DNA from: Piliocolobus tephrosceles
Taxonomy: Eukaryota > Chordata > Mammalia > Primates > Cercopithecidae
DNA length: 64,000 bases
Direction of reading: 5' to 3'
Assembly (NCBI RefSeq): GCF_002776525.5
Contig: NC_045443.1
Span: forward strand, 45,402,547 to 45,466,546
Below are positions 19,842 through 31,058 of this stretch, piece after piece. Position 1 is the stretch's first letter. Every line of letters starts with the position of its first letter. A program made the translations under genes and the position numbers. The notes beneath the pieces are model-generated. The model did not search any database and was not told the DNA's origin. It was given only the letters and a program-made list of their open reading frames with translations.

Positions 19842-22298
19842 AAGGCAACTCCTGTAGAGGAAGAGCCACACCTTTGAGTTGCACTCACCACATGCCCTTC
19901 CTGTCCAAGAGGGGAGGCTTTGTCACTGAGTTAATGTACAGTGGCTTCTGGCCCTACCTCCACACCTGCTTTCCATGTTTTCTCCCACAACCATTTCCTA
20001 CCCTATCCTCTCAATCCCAGGAATATCCAATTACTGCGAACACGCCTAAGGGGCCAAGTCGCACTCACTACCGCCACCACTTGGTGGCTCCAGACTCGAG
20101 CTCAGCACTCTCAGATCTTCAAGAGCAAGGTCAGCCCTTGCAGGGCCTTGAAACTGAGGGCCTCCTTAAACTCATGTGCTGGGCAATCTCCCTAGTCCTG
20201 GCCCTGCTCAGTAGTCTGCTGCTGAAGTGCTTCCTGGGAGCAGACCACCAGCCCAATCCTCCAGCCTCTCCAGGTTGGATGGAGTGTCTGGCTGACTCAA
20301 GAGCATATGGGGGCCAGGATGCCAGAGGGAGGTGGCGAGGCCCAACCTGTTGTGTCTGGAGGCTTATGTTTCAGGCAGTGAGATGAGGTGGTTCTCAGAA
20401 GATTCTGCGACTTATGTTCCCCCGTTCTGTGGTAGTCTTTTTGTCAGGAGCAAAGAGCAGGAATGGAGGGAAAAGTGAAGGAGAAGACCTAGAGAAGAAA
20501 TAAGTGACACAGCCAACACTTTTATTAAACTGACAGGGACCATAAGTCCCCTGTTGGGTAACCCAAGGAAGTTCGCAGTTCATCAGAAGGAACCAATTCA
20601 GATAATAGCTAGAAATCTGATAGGCACGGAGCAGTTGGGCTGCATGGCAAGTCGGCATTCATCCCCAAAGTTTCCTGGAAGAAGATGCCCAGGTGCCTGG
20701 TGGCAAGAGACAAGGCAGGAAAGTGGGGAAGGGCTTGACTGAAGAACACACTGAGAGCAGGAGCAAGGGTCGCATTTGATTTCCCAGGCCTGAAATTCCC
20801 AGTGCCTGGCACGTAATAAGGACACAAAAAATTGCTTGTAGAATTAAGAGTTTGATTCTCAGGAGTCACAGGAGACTGGAAGGAAGTAAATTAAAAATGG
20901 TGAAAAGAGGAAAACAACTTTGGAAGTTATCTGAAAGGAAGAAGAACGTCTAGGAAATGGAGGAATCAGATTTGGCAGTACTAGGCAGGGGGTGGAGTGG
21001 TGGTGGTGTCCTGTGGGGGTGTGTATGAGAAACGGGCAGAGTGGTGAGGAGGCTGATGAATTGCTATAGCCAAACCAAGAATTTGGAGGATGAGAGTGGG
21101 AAGTATGAATTGACCCCTGCTTAGTAGGCTTAAAGCTGATAGAAAAGACATTGGACAGTAGGCAGAGGAATAGGTAGTAAGTGGGCTCATGATGGAATAG
21201 AATTGGCCAGAAATTTGAAGAGATAAACTAGAATGGAAGAAGGATGGGGACTGGAGGGAACAAATGCCCTTGGAAAGGCATGTTATTGCTCAGTCAGAAC
21301 AAGGCAAAACTCAAACAAACAAACAAAAAATCTGAAAAAGAGTAAGAACAAAGAGTAGAGAAAGAATGCTACCTGTTGGGAAAATGGAGGTGGTGGCAGG
21401 AAAGAGGGAGAGAGCATAAGGCCTGGAGTTGAAGAAAGTCTCAGCCTAGGGGTCTAATCTTTTGACCGTGGACAAGCCCTGTGGGCAGAATTGTATCTGT
21501 CCTCATAGGTGCGCCTGGGAGAGGAACTGGAGGAGGTAGCAGGGTCAGAGACTGCAAGGCAGGTTCCTCCCCACAGCCTGAATCTGTCAGAATCTTCTAA
21601 GCAACAGAATGCATTTTGGGTACCATGGCTTCATTGGTTACAACCTCTACCTAGTAAGCAGAGTCTGGATTTAAATCGTGCTTGTCAAATCTTACTAGAA
21701 AAACCTAGTTCCCTCTTGTGCCCTGGTTACTCTGATGTTCCTGCTCCCTTGCCCATAGGGTATGCCAAATCATGGTTAGAAATCCCTTCCATGGCCCCTC
21801 GTTGGTCTTTAATCCAATTTTTATGTTGGAAAGCATGGGTCCTTAAGGGCTTGGCATAGCAGGCCTTACTCTACCTTTGTGCTAGATGCCCACTCCACCT
21901 GCCTTTTATTAGAAGAGCCAGTGAAAAGGACAAAGCAAAGGGGAAACATTTCCTTGGATGTCAGTTTTTCAGTTTTACATGGGATTTTCTATCTTTGAGT
22001 TGTTTGTTCCTTTCTGTCCTTTCAGATTTCTGGACCCAAGTATCCTCAGTGCCCATATTGGAAGCCCCAGCCCCAGTCAATCATAGGGGCTTGGTAGTTG
22101 CCCCACCACAGTTTCTGATATTGGTGACTAGCCCCAGTTCTTTTACTGAGTTAAGAGTGGAAGAAGACCTTGCAACTAAGGGGAATGGAACTGAGATCTA
22201 GCCTAGTGAGGCTGCAGAGAATAAACCTGACAACAGGAGTGTGAAGATCCATTTGAAAACAGTGAGGTACCACTGCTTGAAATATGAATCTCCTAGCC
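19842..22298. other. Unassigned sequence between H1-7 and ZNF641
   Basis: About 2.5 kb. A 170-codon plus frame (19874-20386) has one hydrophobic stretch but no known domain. A reverse-strand AATAAA (near 20525) could serve a minus-strand transcript. A MIR-like phrase 'cagtgcctggcacgtaataa' occurs near 20800. I call no gene here. Confidence 0.35.
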
Positions 22299-22489
22299 AG
22301 TGGTTCTCAAACTTTAGCTTATATCACACATCCTGGAGGGCATATTAAAAGACTGAATGTTGAGCTCCTTCCTAAGTTTCTGATTCAGTAGTTCTCCTGG
22401 GGCAGGGGCTAAGAATTTGCATTTCAAACAAGTTTCCAGGTGATATTTATGCTGCTGGCCCAAAGACTAAATTTGAGAGCCACAGTTTG
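22299..22489 (+). mobile_element. MER5A hAT transposon
   Basis: Nearly complete: starts 'cagtggttctcaaacttt', has 'gtttctgattcagtagttct' and 'aagaatttgcatttcaaaca', and ends 'gagagccacag', giving the short inverted ends expected of MER5A. Confidence 0.85.
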
Positions 22490-25400
22490 GTGTGGCACAC
22501 AAGGGAACAGAGGAAAATTTTGCTAGCTGAGGCTAAGTCTCTAAATAAATGGATTTCACTTTTCTGTTATTGCCCAGCCCCACCCACTCCCATTCAGTGC
22601 ATTCATCCTAATACAGAGATGGAAAGAACTGGCCTTCTGGCCCCTCTCTAGGTCTGAGTCAGGACCTGCCCTTTATGGAAACAGGAAACAGTAGTTTGAT
22701 TGCAGGAATGTTGGAAAGGGAGGAATTTTGTCCCAAATTATCACCTCTTTAGTTCTCTAAAGCCATAACATTACTTTGACAAAGCAAAAGTTTTTCCTTC
22801 TACAGTGAGAACTAAGGCTTAAAGTGTAAATAGCCTTGTGAAAAGCTAACACTTTGGGATACATTCTCCCCTGCAAGGAATTCTTTGAAAGATACTATGT
22901 TGGAGTGGAAAGGGGAGGATACTCAGAATAGGGTGGAGGCATCACAGATGGAAAAATGTGACAAGTTCCTGAAGATGGATGTCCCTGTTTTACATTTTGC
23001 CCAAAGAGAACATAGAGACTCTTTTTAAAGGGGACAGGGTGGAACATGAACATTTGAGGCTTATTCCCTGTGGGAAAAATCATTCAAATCTATTCACTCA
23101 TCTCATGGCTGTTGTTTGTTTTATTTTTCGTCCAAGGGAGGTGGTGTTGGACCGAGGTAGAGAAGACAGCGGTACACCAGAAATAACCCAAAGGATTGCC
23201 CCTTCTGTAGAAGGTCCTTAGACTCCATGATGCCTTTCAGCTGGGTGCTATACTTGCACCTAACTCTGGGGGCTTCACTTTCTATCCCTACAATTACTCA
23301 AACAGATAAAAGGCTGGACGTTAACATGTAGTTATTAAGAGGCGTGATCTAATAGTAAGGAATACCACTTCCCACAAGTCCTTCACACAAGATTTGTGAG
23401 GAGCTGGATTTGTCAGCATGTCAGATCTTTTTGAAACCCAGAGAGTAAAATGTAATCAATACCCTTGTCATAATTAAAGACCAGACTATATCCTTATACA
23501 TTGATGCCTCTGGTACCTTAATCCTTAAAATATTTAGTGACCCTTGCCTCTTGACACAAATATATAATGATTATTTTAGATCAGGGTAACTTCCTTTCTT
23601 TGAAGGCAGTTTAGGGATTCCACAGATGGGCTTTGAACCTGCTAAATGTGTATGGAAAATTGAGTGAATTACAAATGTCTTTTTCTCAAAAGTGCGTTTC
23701 TGGTTTCTGTCAGGTTTCTGTCAGGTACAACAGGTCTATACCCAAGACATGTTCTGAACCATTGTTTATGCAGAGCTTTTAGTCTTAAAGAGGGAGAGTA
23801 AAAGAAGTGGCAGAGTCCAGATTTATCACTGAACCCAATGCTTTCTTACTCCCTGGGGCATCTCCTAATACTGATCCTAAAATGCTCCTGATTCTGAGAA
23901 CCTAGGGCAAGACGTGCCTTACAAAGGCCAGCCATTTTGCCTTATTCATAGGATCATAAACAAGAGAAGTGCATTTCAGGAAGAAGGAAGGCTGCTCAGA
24001 GTAGCAGGAGGCAGGAGCCAAGCTGCTCAAGTCACATAAACTCTAAGAAGCCCAGTCAGCAAAATAAGTCTATCTTCAATTCTAATTGAGTCCAGGACTC
24101 TGAGGGGCTGTGATTCACCCAGTTTTTCCTGCAAAAGGCACAGTCACTAAATTGTTGCAACTCACTTCCTCTTGCCTCTCTGGTTCACTCCACCAATTGT
24201 GGTTGTGAAACACATCTTAGGGAAGAAACAATATCTAAGCATTAAAAAGAAAATATCCCACTTTGCTCCTCTTCCTCCCTAACCCGAAACGGCTCTTGCA
24301 TACAAGACAATTTTTAAGTTATAAGATTGATATTAACACAATCATGGATAAAGAGAAAAAATGACCAACTAACGATGCTAGAATACTTATGCAAGCCCTA
24401 GAGTTAAGGGTCTCAGCGTGGACATCTTTCCAGAAATGGAAGGAAAACCAACCAGAAAGCTCATTACCCTGCATCAGCTGAAAAGCTAAGCCACAGCCAT
24501 TTCCCCTAAAGTTCTGTTTCTGGGAGAATGAGATCTTCAAGAATAACTTGCCCCTTGATGAGGCAAAGTCAAACAAGAGTGATGGCAACAACTTGCAAAC
24601 ATGGTAATTCCTGCTCTAATTTTCCAGCACTTCAAACAAAATCCCCACTCAATACAAAGTTTCTGTGCCTCTTGCCTGAAATCAACAAGAAACAGCTCAC
24701 CTCCCCAGACTTTTCTCTGCCCAGTTAAAAGCAATCTGCAGCCCAGAGATTCAGACCTAGACACACACATTCACAACTGTCTTGATCTCAGCAATAACTG
24801 GGAAAGCTTTGTACTCAACTCCAACTTAACCTGTCATTTAACCCTTTCCACTAGTGCTCCCTAATCAGACTGCTTCCTGTCTTGAAACAGAAACCCATAT
24901 AATCCCCACTACCCTCATCCCCAGAACACAGCCCCTAGAAAACCTAGCTTGTACAATTTGCACATAGCATGCTCTCTTCAAAGACCCTGCACACAAATAC
25001 ACAAGACACATAAAGACAGTCGAGAGAGGGGTCTGCTCAAGGGGATAAATTTTTTTTTTTTTTTTTTTTTTCTGTGTGGACCTGGGTTATTTGGGGGTAT
25101 TAGGTCATCTCTTAGCCTTGTAGTATGATTTCTCAGCTGGATATATGTATGTGCAGGATGAAGGGAGGAGGAATAAGGGGTAAAAAGGTTATTGTTTTTC
25201 AGCAGGTGAGCGTGAGAGGTGTAGATGTATATATACTGCTGACTGGGGTAAGGCAGGCAGACCCACACAGAAACAATGCCTGGCCCCGCTGGCTTTCATA
25301 TGGATAAAAGGAGGGGCTCTGGATGCCTGATCACTAAGTCTCATTTCCTCATTACTCTCTAACCCAGTGTTCACCAGAGTGTTTCATAGTCACCAGTTCT

Positions 25401-25909
25401 GTGGGATGCAAATAGGATACTGAGGTCAAATACATTTAGGAAACACTGCATTAATAGAATCTTCAGTTTGGTCTACTGCAGAAATTTTCAGAGCCTTTAC
25501 TATGCTAAAATGGCCTTTCTCTATATAGAGAGAGAAAATATAATAGTAACAGTATGCAAAAGTGATACTCAAAATATTTAACAATTGGTATAGCATAGAC
25601 TCCAACAAATCAGAATGGATTTCAGCCATAAACTGCCGGTACCACTCTCTTGAGAATGGCTCAGGCTGAATATCAGCCCATGTAGGATGCATTGCTTCCC
25701 AAAAGTTTTGCCCAAAGAACTCTATTTTTATGTGCTATCTCACAGAACTGGTGAGAAATGCTCTGGCCATTGCTGGGACCTCATCTTTCTAGGGATGGGG
25801 TTAGGGCTTATGATTCTGGCCCCTGGGGTTCAGAAGAACAGCAGCCCTGGCAGTGACTCCTAGTAGCACCGGCTGATAGACTTGACCATAGCTGTAGTGG
25901 AAACAGGTT
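22490..25909. other. Unassigned sequence including the ZNF641 3' side
   Basis: The ZNF641 3'UTR must lie in the right part (minus strand, below 25910), but I could not fix its poly-A site. A 20-odd-base poly-T at about 25049-25071 is a simple A-tract on the minus strand. 'gaacacagcccctagaaaac' and neighbours show no coding features. Confidence 0.35.
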
Positions 25910-26664
25910 TCAAAAGACAGATGTTCCTTTGTCCCAGCTGTTCCGGGGACTTTGTCCCTGGTGGGTCAGCAGATGCCTGTCCAGGTGATGTTTTCGGCCA
26001 AAGCTCTTCTCACAGCGAGGGCACTGGAAGGGCTTCTCCCCAGTGTGGGTCAGCCAGTGTCTCACAAGGTGGTGCCTTCGGCCAAAGCTCTTCCCACATT
26101 CAGTGCACACGTGACACTTTGGCACTGGTGGGGCACGCTGCCGTTTCCTTGTGCCAGGGCTCTCTCCAACCTCTTGGCCCTTGCAGGATTTGCCTTCTGT
26201 ATGCACTCTCTGGTGGCTGGCCAGATGGGAGTTGCATCGGAAATTCTTACCACACTCAGAGCACCTGCTGGGCTTGTCATGTAGGTGAGTTTTCTGGTGC
26301 CTGATGAGGTGATGTCTTCGCCCAAAGCTCTTCTCACACTTGAGGCAGCTGTAGGGCCTCTCCCCAGTGTGTGTTTGTTGATGCCTGGCAAGGTGGGAGC
26401 CCCACACAAACTGTTTCCCACATTGGGGGCATGTGTGGGGTCTTAACAGGGAATCCATCTCTGTGCTACACAGCAGGTTTGAGAAGCTGTCTTCCTGAAG
26501 AAAAGGGGGCCCCAGGAGCATTCCTCTGGAGCTCCTGTGCATGGAATCCCAGCTCTCATCATGCTCCGGGTTCCAGAGAACAGTATCTTCAGACACACTG
26601 GATAACATTCTGGGAGGTTCTGCTTCTAGTTCAGGAGTATCCCCCTCATGTTCACTTCCATCTC
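25910..26664 (-). CDS. ZNF641: ZNF641 coding exon 5 (zinc-finger exon)
   Basis: The acceptor is 'ccttctccacag' before 'GAGATGGAAG'. The exon completes the split glycine codon and encodes residues 174-424, with all five fingers uninterrupted. It ends at the TGA-type stop after 'GTSVF'. Confidence 0.95.
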
Positions 26665-29600
26665 CTGTGGAGAAGGGGAAATACCAACCCCAAGAGAAGA
26701 GTCACAACATTTCCTAAGTCACAAATGAGGTTGTCTGATACCTGCCAGGGCCCAGACTTGACCCCAGAAGGGCTGAGAGAACATAGTCTAATGTCATACA
26801 AGATAGTGCAACAGATATAGAGGTTAAAAGCCTAGGCTTAAGAGGCAGATTACCCAAGATGGAATCTCAGCTTTCCCATTTAACTTCTCTAAACCTTCAT
26901 TTCTTCTGTAAAATGGGAAGAAATACCTCTCTCTCAGGTGGTTATAAGATAGATAGTACAGAATCTGCGCATAGTTTAAGTACTTAGTAAATGGTATATG
27001 TTATTGTTATTATTTATTACCATTATTTATTTACTACTATATATTACTATTAATCAGCATCTTTCTATCTAAGCATAGATGGAGAGAGTTACAGAATGTG
27101 CTGCAATTGTCACTGGCTGAATGACAACTGTCAGCAATCCTCAAGGCATTCCTGAAATGGGTGGGAGGTTGACAACAATATCAACAATAACAACAACATT
27201 TATCGAGTGCTTATTACGTGCTTGGCACTGTTCTGTTCTAATATTCTACTATACTCGTACATTTAATTTTCACAATAATTTACAGATGAAGAAACCAAAG
27301 GGAGTTTTATTACTTTTCAAAGATCCCACAAGTACAGTCCAGAATTCCAATCCACAAAGTGCCTACTACACCATGCTGTTACGCTCCCTTGCTTTTGAAG
27401 AAAAAGATCTCTAAACCTTTCATCTCTGGAACTCTCTGAGGCAGAGTAGGGATGAGACGAACATGGAGTGATGATGCCCTGAACTGTGAAGGAAATGGCT
27501 GAAAGCCTATTCTAGGTTCTTACCTGTATATGTGACCCTCAGAATGTCCCTCTCCTCTAAGTCCTGGGGGTCAGGGACCCATTGTTCTTCTCCTCCTTCT
27601 AGTTGAGAAAGCATGTCCAGTTTGGGAATTGGAAATCCTGCTCGTGGGGAAGGAGAACAGAGCTGTCAATTAGTTCAACAGCAATTCTGTATTTCTGAAG
27701 CAATCAAACAAAAAACTGTTTCCTATTGTTTAGAACTCTAGACAAAAGAAGGTCAAGAAAAAAACATCTCCCCACCCCAACCTCTTCCCCCACCCATCTC
27801 TGTTAAGTCCCTCTTCTCTGCCTAGAAAATCACTCTCCTTCCCAATGAACCTGTTTTCTTCCACTCAGATTTTCCAGCCCAACTGGCCTTTCTGGGCATA
27901 ACTTCACTTTAGTCCTCCTACAACAGTCCTACCCCCTGCATCCCTGTCTTCCTCTATATGGTTCCCAAGTTTACAAGGACCCAGTTCCAGTTCTCTCTGC
28001 TTTGTGAGAACCTCCTAATTCCCAGCCAAGAAAAATCTCAAGTTCTTTACTCCACAATTCAACATCAATTGCTTTTTTATTTTTATTTTTTAATGATGCT
28101 TTATTCTCTTTCATTCTCTTGGGATTGGTCCTAGTGTTTTTTCTCTGGCAGAAGCATAGACAGATTCCCTGCCACAGAAGGAGTTCTAGACAGACACTAT
28201 CCAGTAGCCCTGAAGCAGATGGCTCTGTCCTCCCAGAGTATAATCTTCTAGTGGCTGGAGAAGGTCATGCTTACTCAGAGAGACTACTATCCCACAGTTT
28301 TCTTGCATGACATATTCTCCATAAAAGTCTGTCTGAGAGGGGTCCAGGCTCCGCCACTCCTCCTGAGAGAAGCACAGTGACACATCCTTGATGGTTACCA
28401 GGCCCTGAAACAAAATGTAGCATCTTCTGTCAGCAGCTGTTTTTCAAGGAAAGTGTAATTCAGTATGAAAGGCTAATTTAGTAGAGGAGAGAGGGTGAGA
28501 AATGATCTGAGAAAAGAGCTGCCCAGAAGTCCCTGGGTAGGGCACACAGTTTTGGTAAAGGGGAAATGAGGAGAGGAGTGAAGGTAGATGGTCAAGGAGT
28601 GAGTGAGTGTAATGTTACTGGAGGAATTTCCCAAGTGGGGCCACGAGAAGCTGGAGGCACCACAAACTCATCACCCCCTCTGTTGACAGGTGCCTACTCA
28701 GTCACTTCTCCCTGGCCTTACTCTTTTGAAGAAGAAATTGTGTAACATTTCCTCCTTCTTCCACTGGACCTTGCCTTTTCTATCAGCACAAAATGCTACA
28801 GATAAAACATTCTTTCTTGCCTCCCTTGCCACAGCATATCTTTATTTATTTATTTATTTACAGACGGAGTCTCACTCTGTCACTGGAGTGCAGTAGCGCA
28901 ATCTCGGCTCACTGCAACCTCCACCTCCCAGGTTCAAGCCATTCTCCTGCCTCAGCCTCCTGAGTAGCTGGAATTACAGGCGCCCACCACTACACCCAGC
29001 TATTTTTTTGTATTGTTAGTAGAGACGGGATTTCACCATGTTGCCAGGCTGGTCTCGAACTCCTGACCTCATGATTCGCCCGCCTCAGCCTCCCAAGGTG
29101 CTGGGATTACAGGCGTGAGCTACCGTGCCTGGCCATATCTTTATATTTTTAGGCAGCACAGTATGGTGGTTAGGAGCTCAGAATCTGGAGCCAAGTGACT
29201 CAGCTTTGCCACTTTCTCACAGCATGACCCTACACAAGTGCCTTAATCTCTTCCTGCCCCATTTTCTCATCTGTAAAATTGGATAACTTGAGTTGTTCTC
29301 AGAATTAAATGAGTTAATATACATAAAGCACCCAGAAAATGGCAAACATGATAAGCACTCTGGGGGTGTACTCCTATTAGTACTAACACTACTGTTATTA
29401 GCTTTCCACAGCTCTCCTATTGCCTTCTGAATCTAAACCTATTTTCCTCCCAGGTTCTGCCCCTCTTTATATCCTTCTTCCTCTTCTTTTCCGTAAATGT
29501 TCCATCATCCACCCAATCCTTCCACTTTAGGTTCTTCTAAGCTTTCTTCAGGTCCTCTTTTCCTAATCTTTCCAGATTTATTTCCTAAGGGAGGTAATTA

Positions 29601-31033
29601 TTCTTAAAATCCTCCTGTGGATAACAAACACAGCCATCCATTAAAAACCCTAACCTTGGCTAGACACAGTGGCTCATACCTGTGATCCCAGCACTTTGGG
29701 AGGCTGAGGTGGGCAGATCACCTGAGGTCAGCAGTTCAAGACCAGCCTAGCCAACGTGGCAAAACCCTGTCTCTACTAAAAACACAAAAATTAGCAGGGT
29801 GTGGTGGCATGGGCCAGTAGTCCCAGCTGCATGGGAGGCTGAAGCAGGAGAATTGCTTGAACCCAGGAGGTAGAGGTTGCAGTGAGCCAAGATCGTACCA
29901 CTGCACTCCAGCCTGGGCGACACAGTGAGATTCTGTCTCAAAAACAAAAAACAAAGCAAGCAAAACCCCAAAAAACCCTAACCTCAAGAATTCCCTTTCT
30001 TGTGGCTCCATTTAATTTTCCAAGGGTCTTATGACCCCTTGGAAAGGGATAGATTCTATTCAGTTATAAGATGAACATACCATTGATGATCATGTGAGCC
30101 AACTCATCAATGGGCTGATGCGAAAGCAATACAAAGGCAGCAGTGATGGGACCACAGGAGAGGCCAAGGGAAGCAGAGCTCACCTGTGATCCAGCTGCAA
30201 GAAGTGCAGCTGCCATCTCCCAGTCTCCAGTGTTCCCCTCCTGGGGAATTGCAGGAACCCAGGGAGCAGACTGAGCTGATGAGGAGAGAGAAGAAACATT
30301 AGAGAATAACTATCTACCCTTTCTCAATAGGGCCTGGGCCCCATTTTAGAGAGGCTTAAGGGCCACAGCTTTTGTATCTATGCCCGCTGGTAAAACTCAA
30401 AGGCGTAAATGTAGATGAGAAGGCCATCACTCAAAATGTTCTGAAAGGGTATCAGATGGCTTTTAGTTAGACTAGCTATAGTTTGAATTTACAGTACTTG
30501 AATGTAATTTTCATCTAGTAAAGTGCATCTTACTGAATGAGTTATCCAACAGTAATCAGGTTGCTGTCATTTCCTTCATCTCCCTCATTCAGTATCACTA
30601 ATTACGCATTTGTATGTGGAAGGAGTAATTATGAAGAAACAAGAGAAGCCCAGTTGCATGGTTTCCTGAATTCAGAAGCCTATTCTGTACCTGTGACCAG
30701 GTCTCAGAAAGAATAGGCTGGTCCTGGTATAGTTTATGCTATTTAGTCCATGGCAATTTGGAGATTTTTAGCCCTACTTTAGCCCTACCTTTGGAACAAA
30801 TATTAGGAGACTACGCACTGTGCTTCCCACACACTCTGCGGGCTCTCACCCTTCTCCTGAAGGGACTGTGGCTCCTCTTCAAGGTCACAGCACAGGTGCT
30901 CCAGAGGCCCTGGTACTGTTCTCCATGGCCCCTCTTCCTTGCTTCCCCTTTCCACCTGGGGCTCTGCTCCATCCAGCTGTACATTGATTGATTCCCATCC
31001 TGTCCCCAGAGCTGCTGTCTGTTCTGAAAGCAT
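25910..31033 (-). CDS. ZNF641: ZNF641, KRAB C2H2 zinc-finger protein (five coding exons)
   Basis: The coding exons, in transcript order, are 31033-30850, 30275-30184, 28404-28275, 27637-27524 and 26664-25910 (minus strand). They total 1275 nt, join in phase at every junction, and give 424 residues plus stop. The deduced protein has an acidic N-terminus (1-92) and a variant KRAB-A box (about 93-137, '[15 protein letters not shown]'). An acidic linker follows, then five C2H2 fingers at about 252-272, 280-300, 308-328, 360-380 and 388-408. Fingers 2, 4 and 5 share the 'SFGR[RK]HHL' helix. Finger 3 to 4 is separated by a basic spacer. It is expected to act in the nucleus as a DNA-binding regulator; the human protein has been linked to MAPK signalling (from memory). 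All splice sites are GT-AG. The gene is convergent with H1-7. Confidence 0.95.
26820..27020 (+). mobile_element. MIR SINE (ZNF641 intron)
   Basis: 'cttcatttcttctgtaaaatgg' and 'cagaatctgcgcatagttta' follow the MIR 3' half in order, with A/T-rich tail 'ttattgttattat'. Confidence 0.75.
27180..27300 (+). mobile_element. MIR/MIR3-like fragment (ZNF641 intron)
   Basis: 'catttatcgagtgcttatta', 'gtgcttggcactgttct' and 'ttacagatgaagaaacc' match a mammalian-wide repeat seen in many introns. Confidence 0.6.
27524..27637 (-). CDS. ZNF641: ZNF641 coding exon 4
   Basis: 114 bp with acceptor 'cacgagcag' and donor CAG|gtaaga. It encodes '[19 protein letters not shown]' and the following acidic linker. Both ends split codons (Arg-136 and Gly-174). 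Confidence 0.93.
28275..28404 (-). CDS. ZNF641: ZNF641 coding exon 3 (KRAB box)
   Basis: 130 bp with acceptor 'acattttgtttcag' and donor A|gtaagc. It encodes the KRAB-A box. The usual 'YRDVMLENY' is replaced by '[10 protein letters not shown]', so TRIM28 binding may differ from standard KRAB proteins (inference). Confidence 0.93.
28846..29133 (-). mobile_element. AluS-like element, antisense (ZNF641 intron)
   Basis: The (ttta)n head is followed by 'cagacggagtctcactctgtc', ending 'gtgcctggc'. The 11-bp duplication 'catatctttat' at 28835-28845 and 29134-29144 bounds it. Confidence 0.92.
29155..29395 (+). mobile_element. MIR SINE (ZNF641 intron)
   Basis: A well preserved MIR: 'agtatggtggttaggagctc', 'gccactttctcacagcatga', 'tctcatctgtaaaattgg', 'gagttaatatacataaagca'. 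Confidence 0.8.
29657..29970 (+). mobile_element. AluS-like element (ZNF641 intron)
   Basis: Full dimer in sense orientation, antisense to ZNF641. The 14-bp duplication 'aaaaaccctaacct' lies at 29643-29656 and 29971-29984. Confidence 0.92.
30184..30275 (-). CDS. ZNF641: ZNF641 coding exon 2
   Basis: 92 bp with acceptor '..catcag' before CTCAGTCT and donor CAG|gtgagc. It encodes '[19 protein letters not shown]' and the following '[10 protein letters not shown]'. A second AG five bases in (after CTCAG) would break the frame, so the upstream one is chosen. Confidence 0.9.
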
Positions 31034-31058
31034 TTTTGCTGCAGACCCAAATTGTGAC
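30850..31058 (-). CDS. ZNF641: ZNF641 coding exon 1 (with start codon at 31033)
   Basis: ATG at 31033-31031 begins '[15 protein letters not shown]', the N-terminus I remember for human ZNF641. The donor is AAGG|gtgaga. The most likely acceptor is 'tttgttccag' ending at 31059, giving 25 nt of 5'UTR in this exon. The acceptor choice is less certain than the coding part. Confidence 0.85.

Noticed and set aside
25030..25075. Poly-T run that might mark a minus-strand retrocopy
   Set aside because: No parent gene sequence or target duplication could be recognised next to it.
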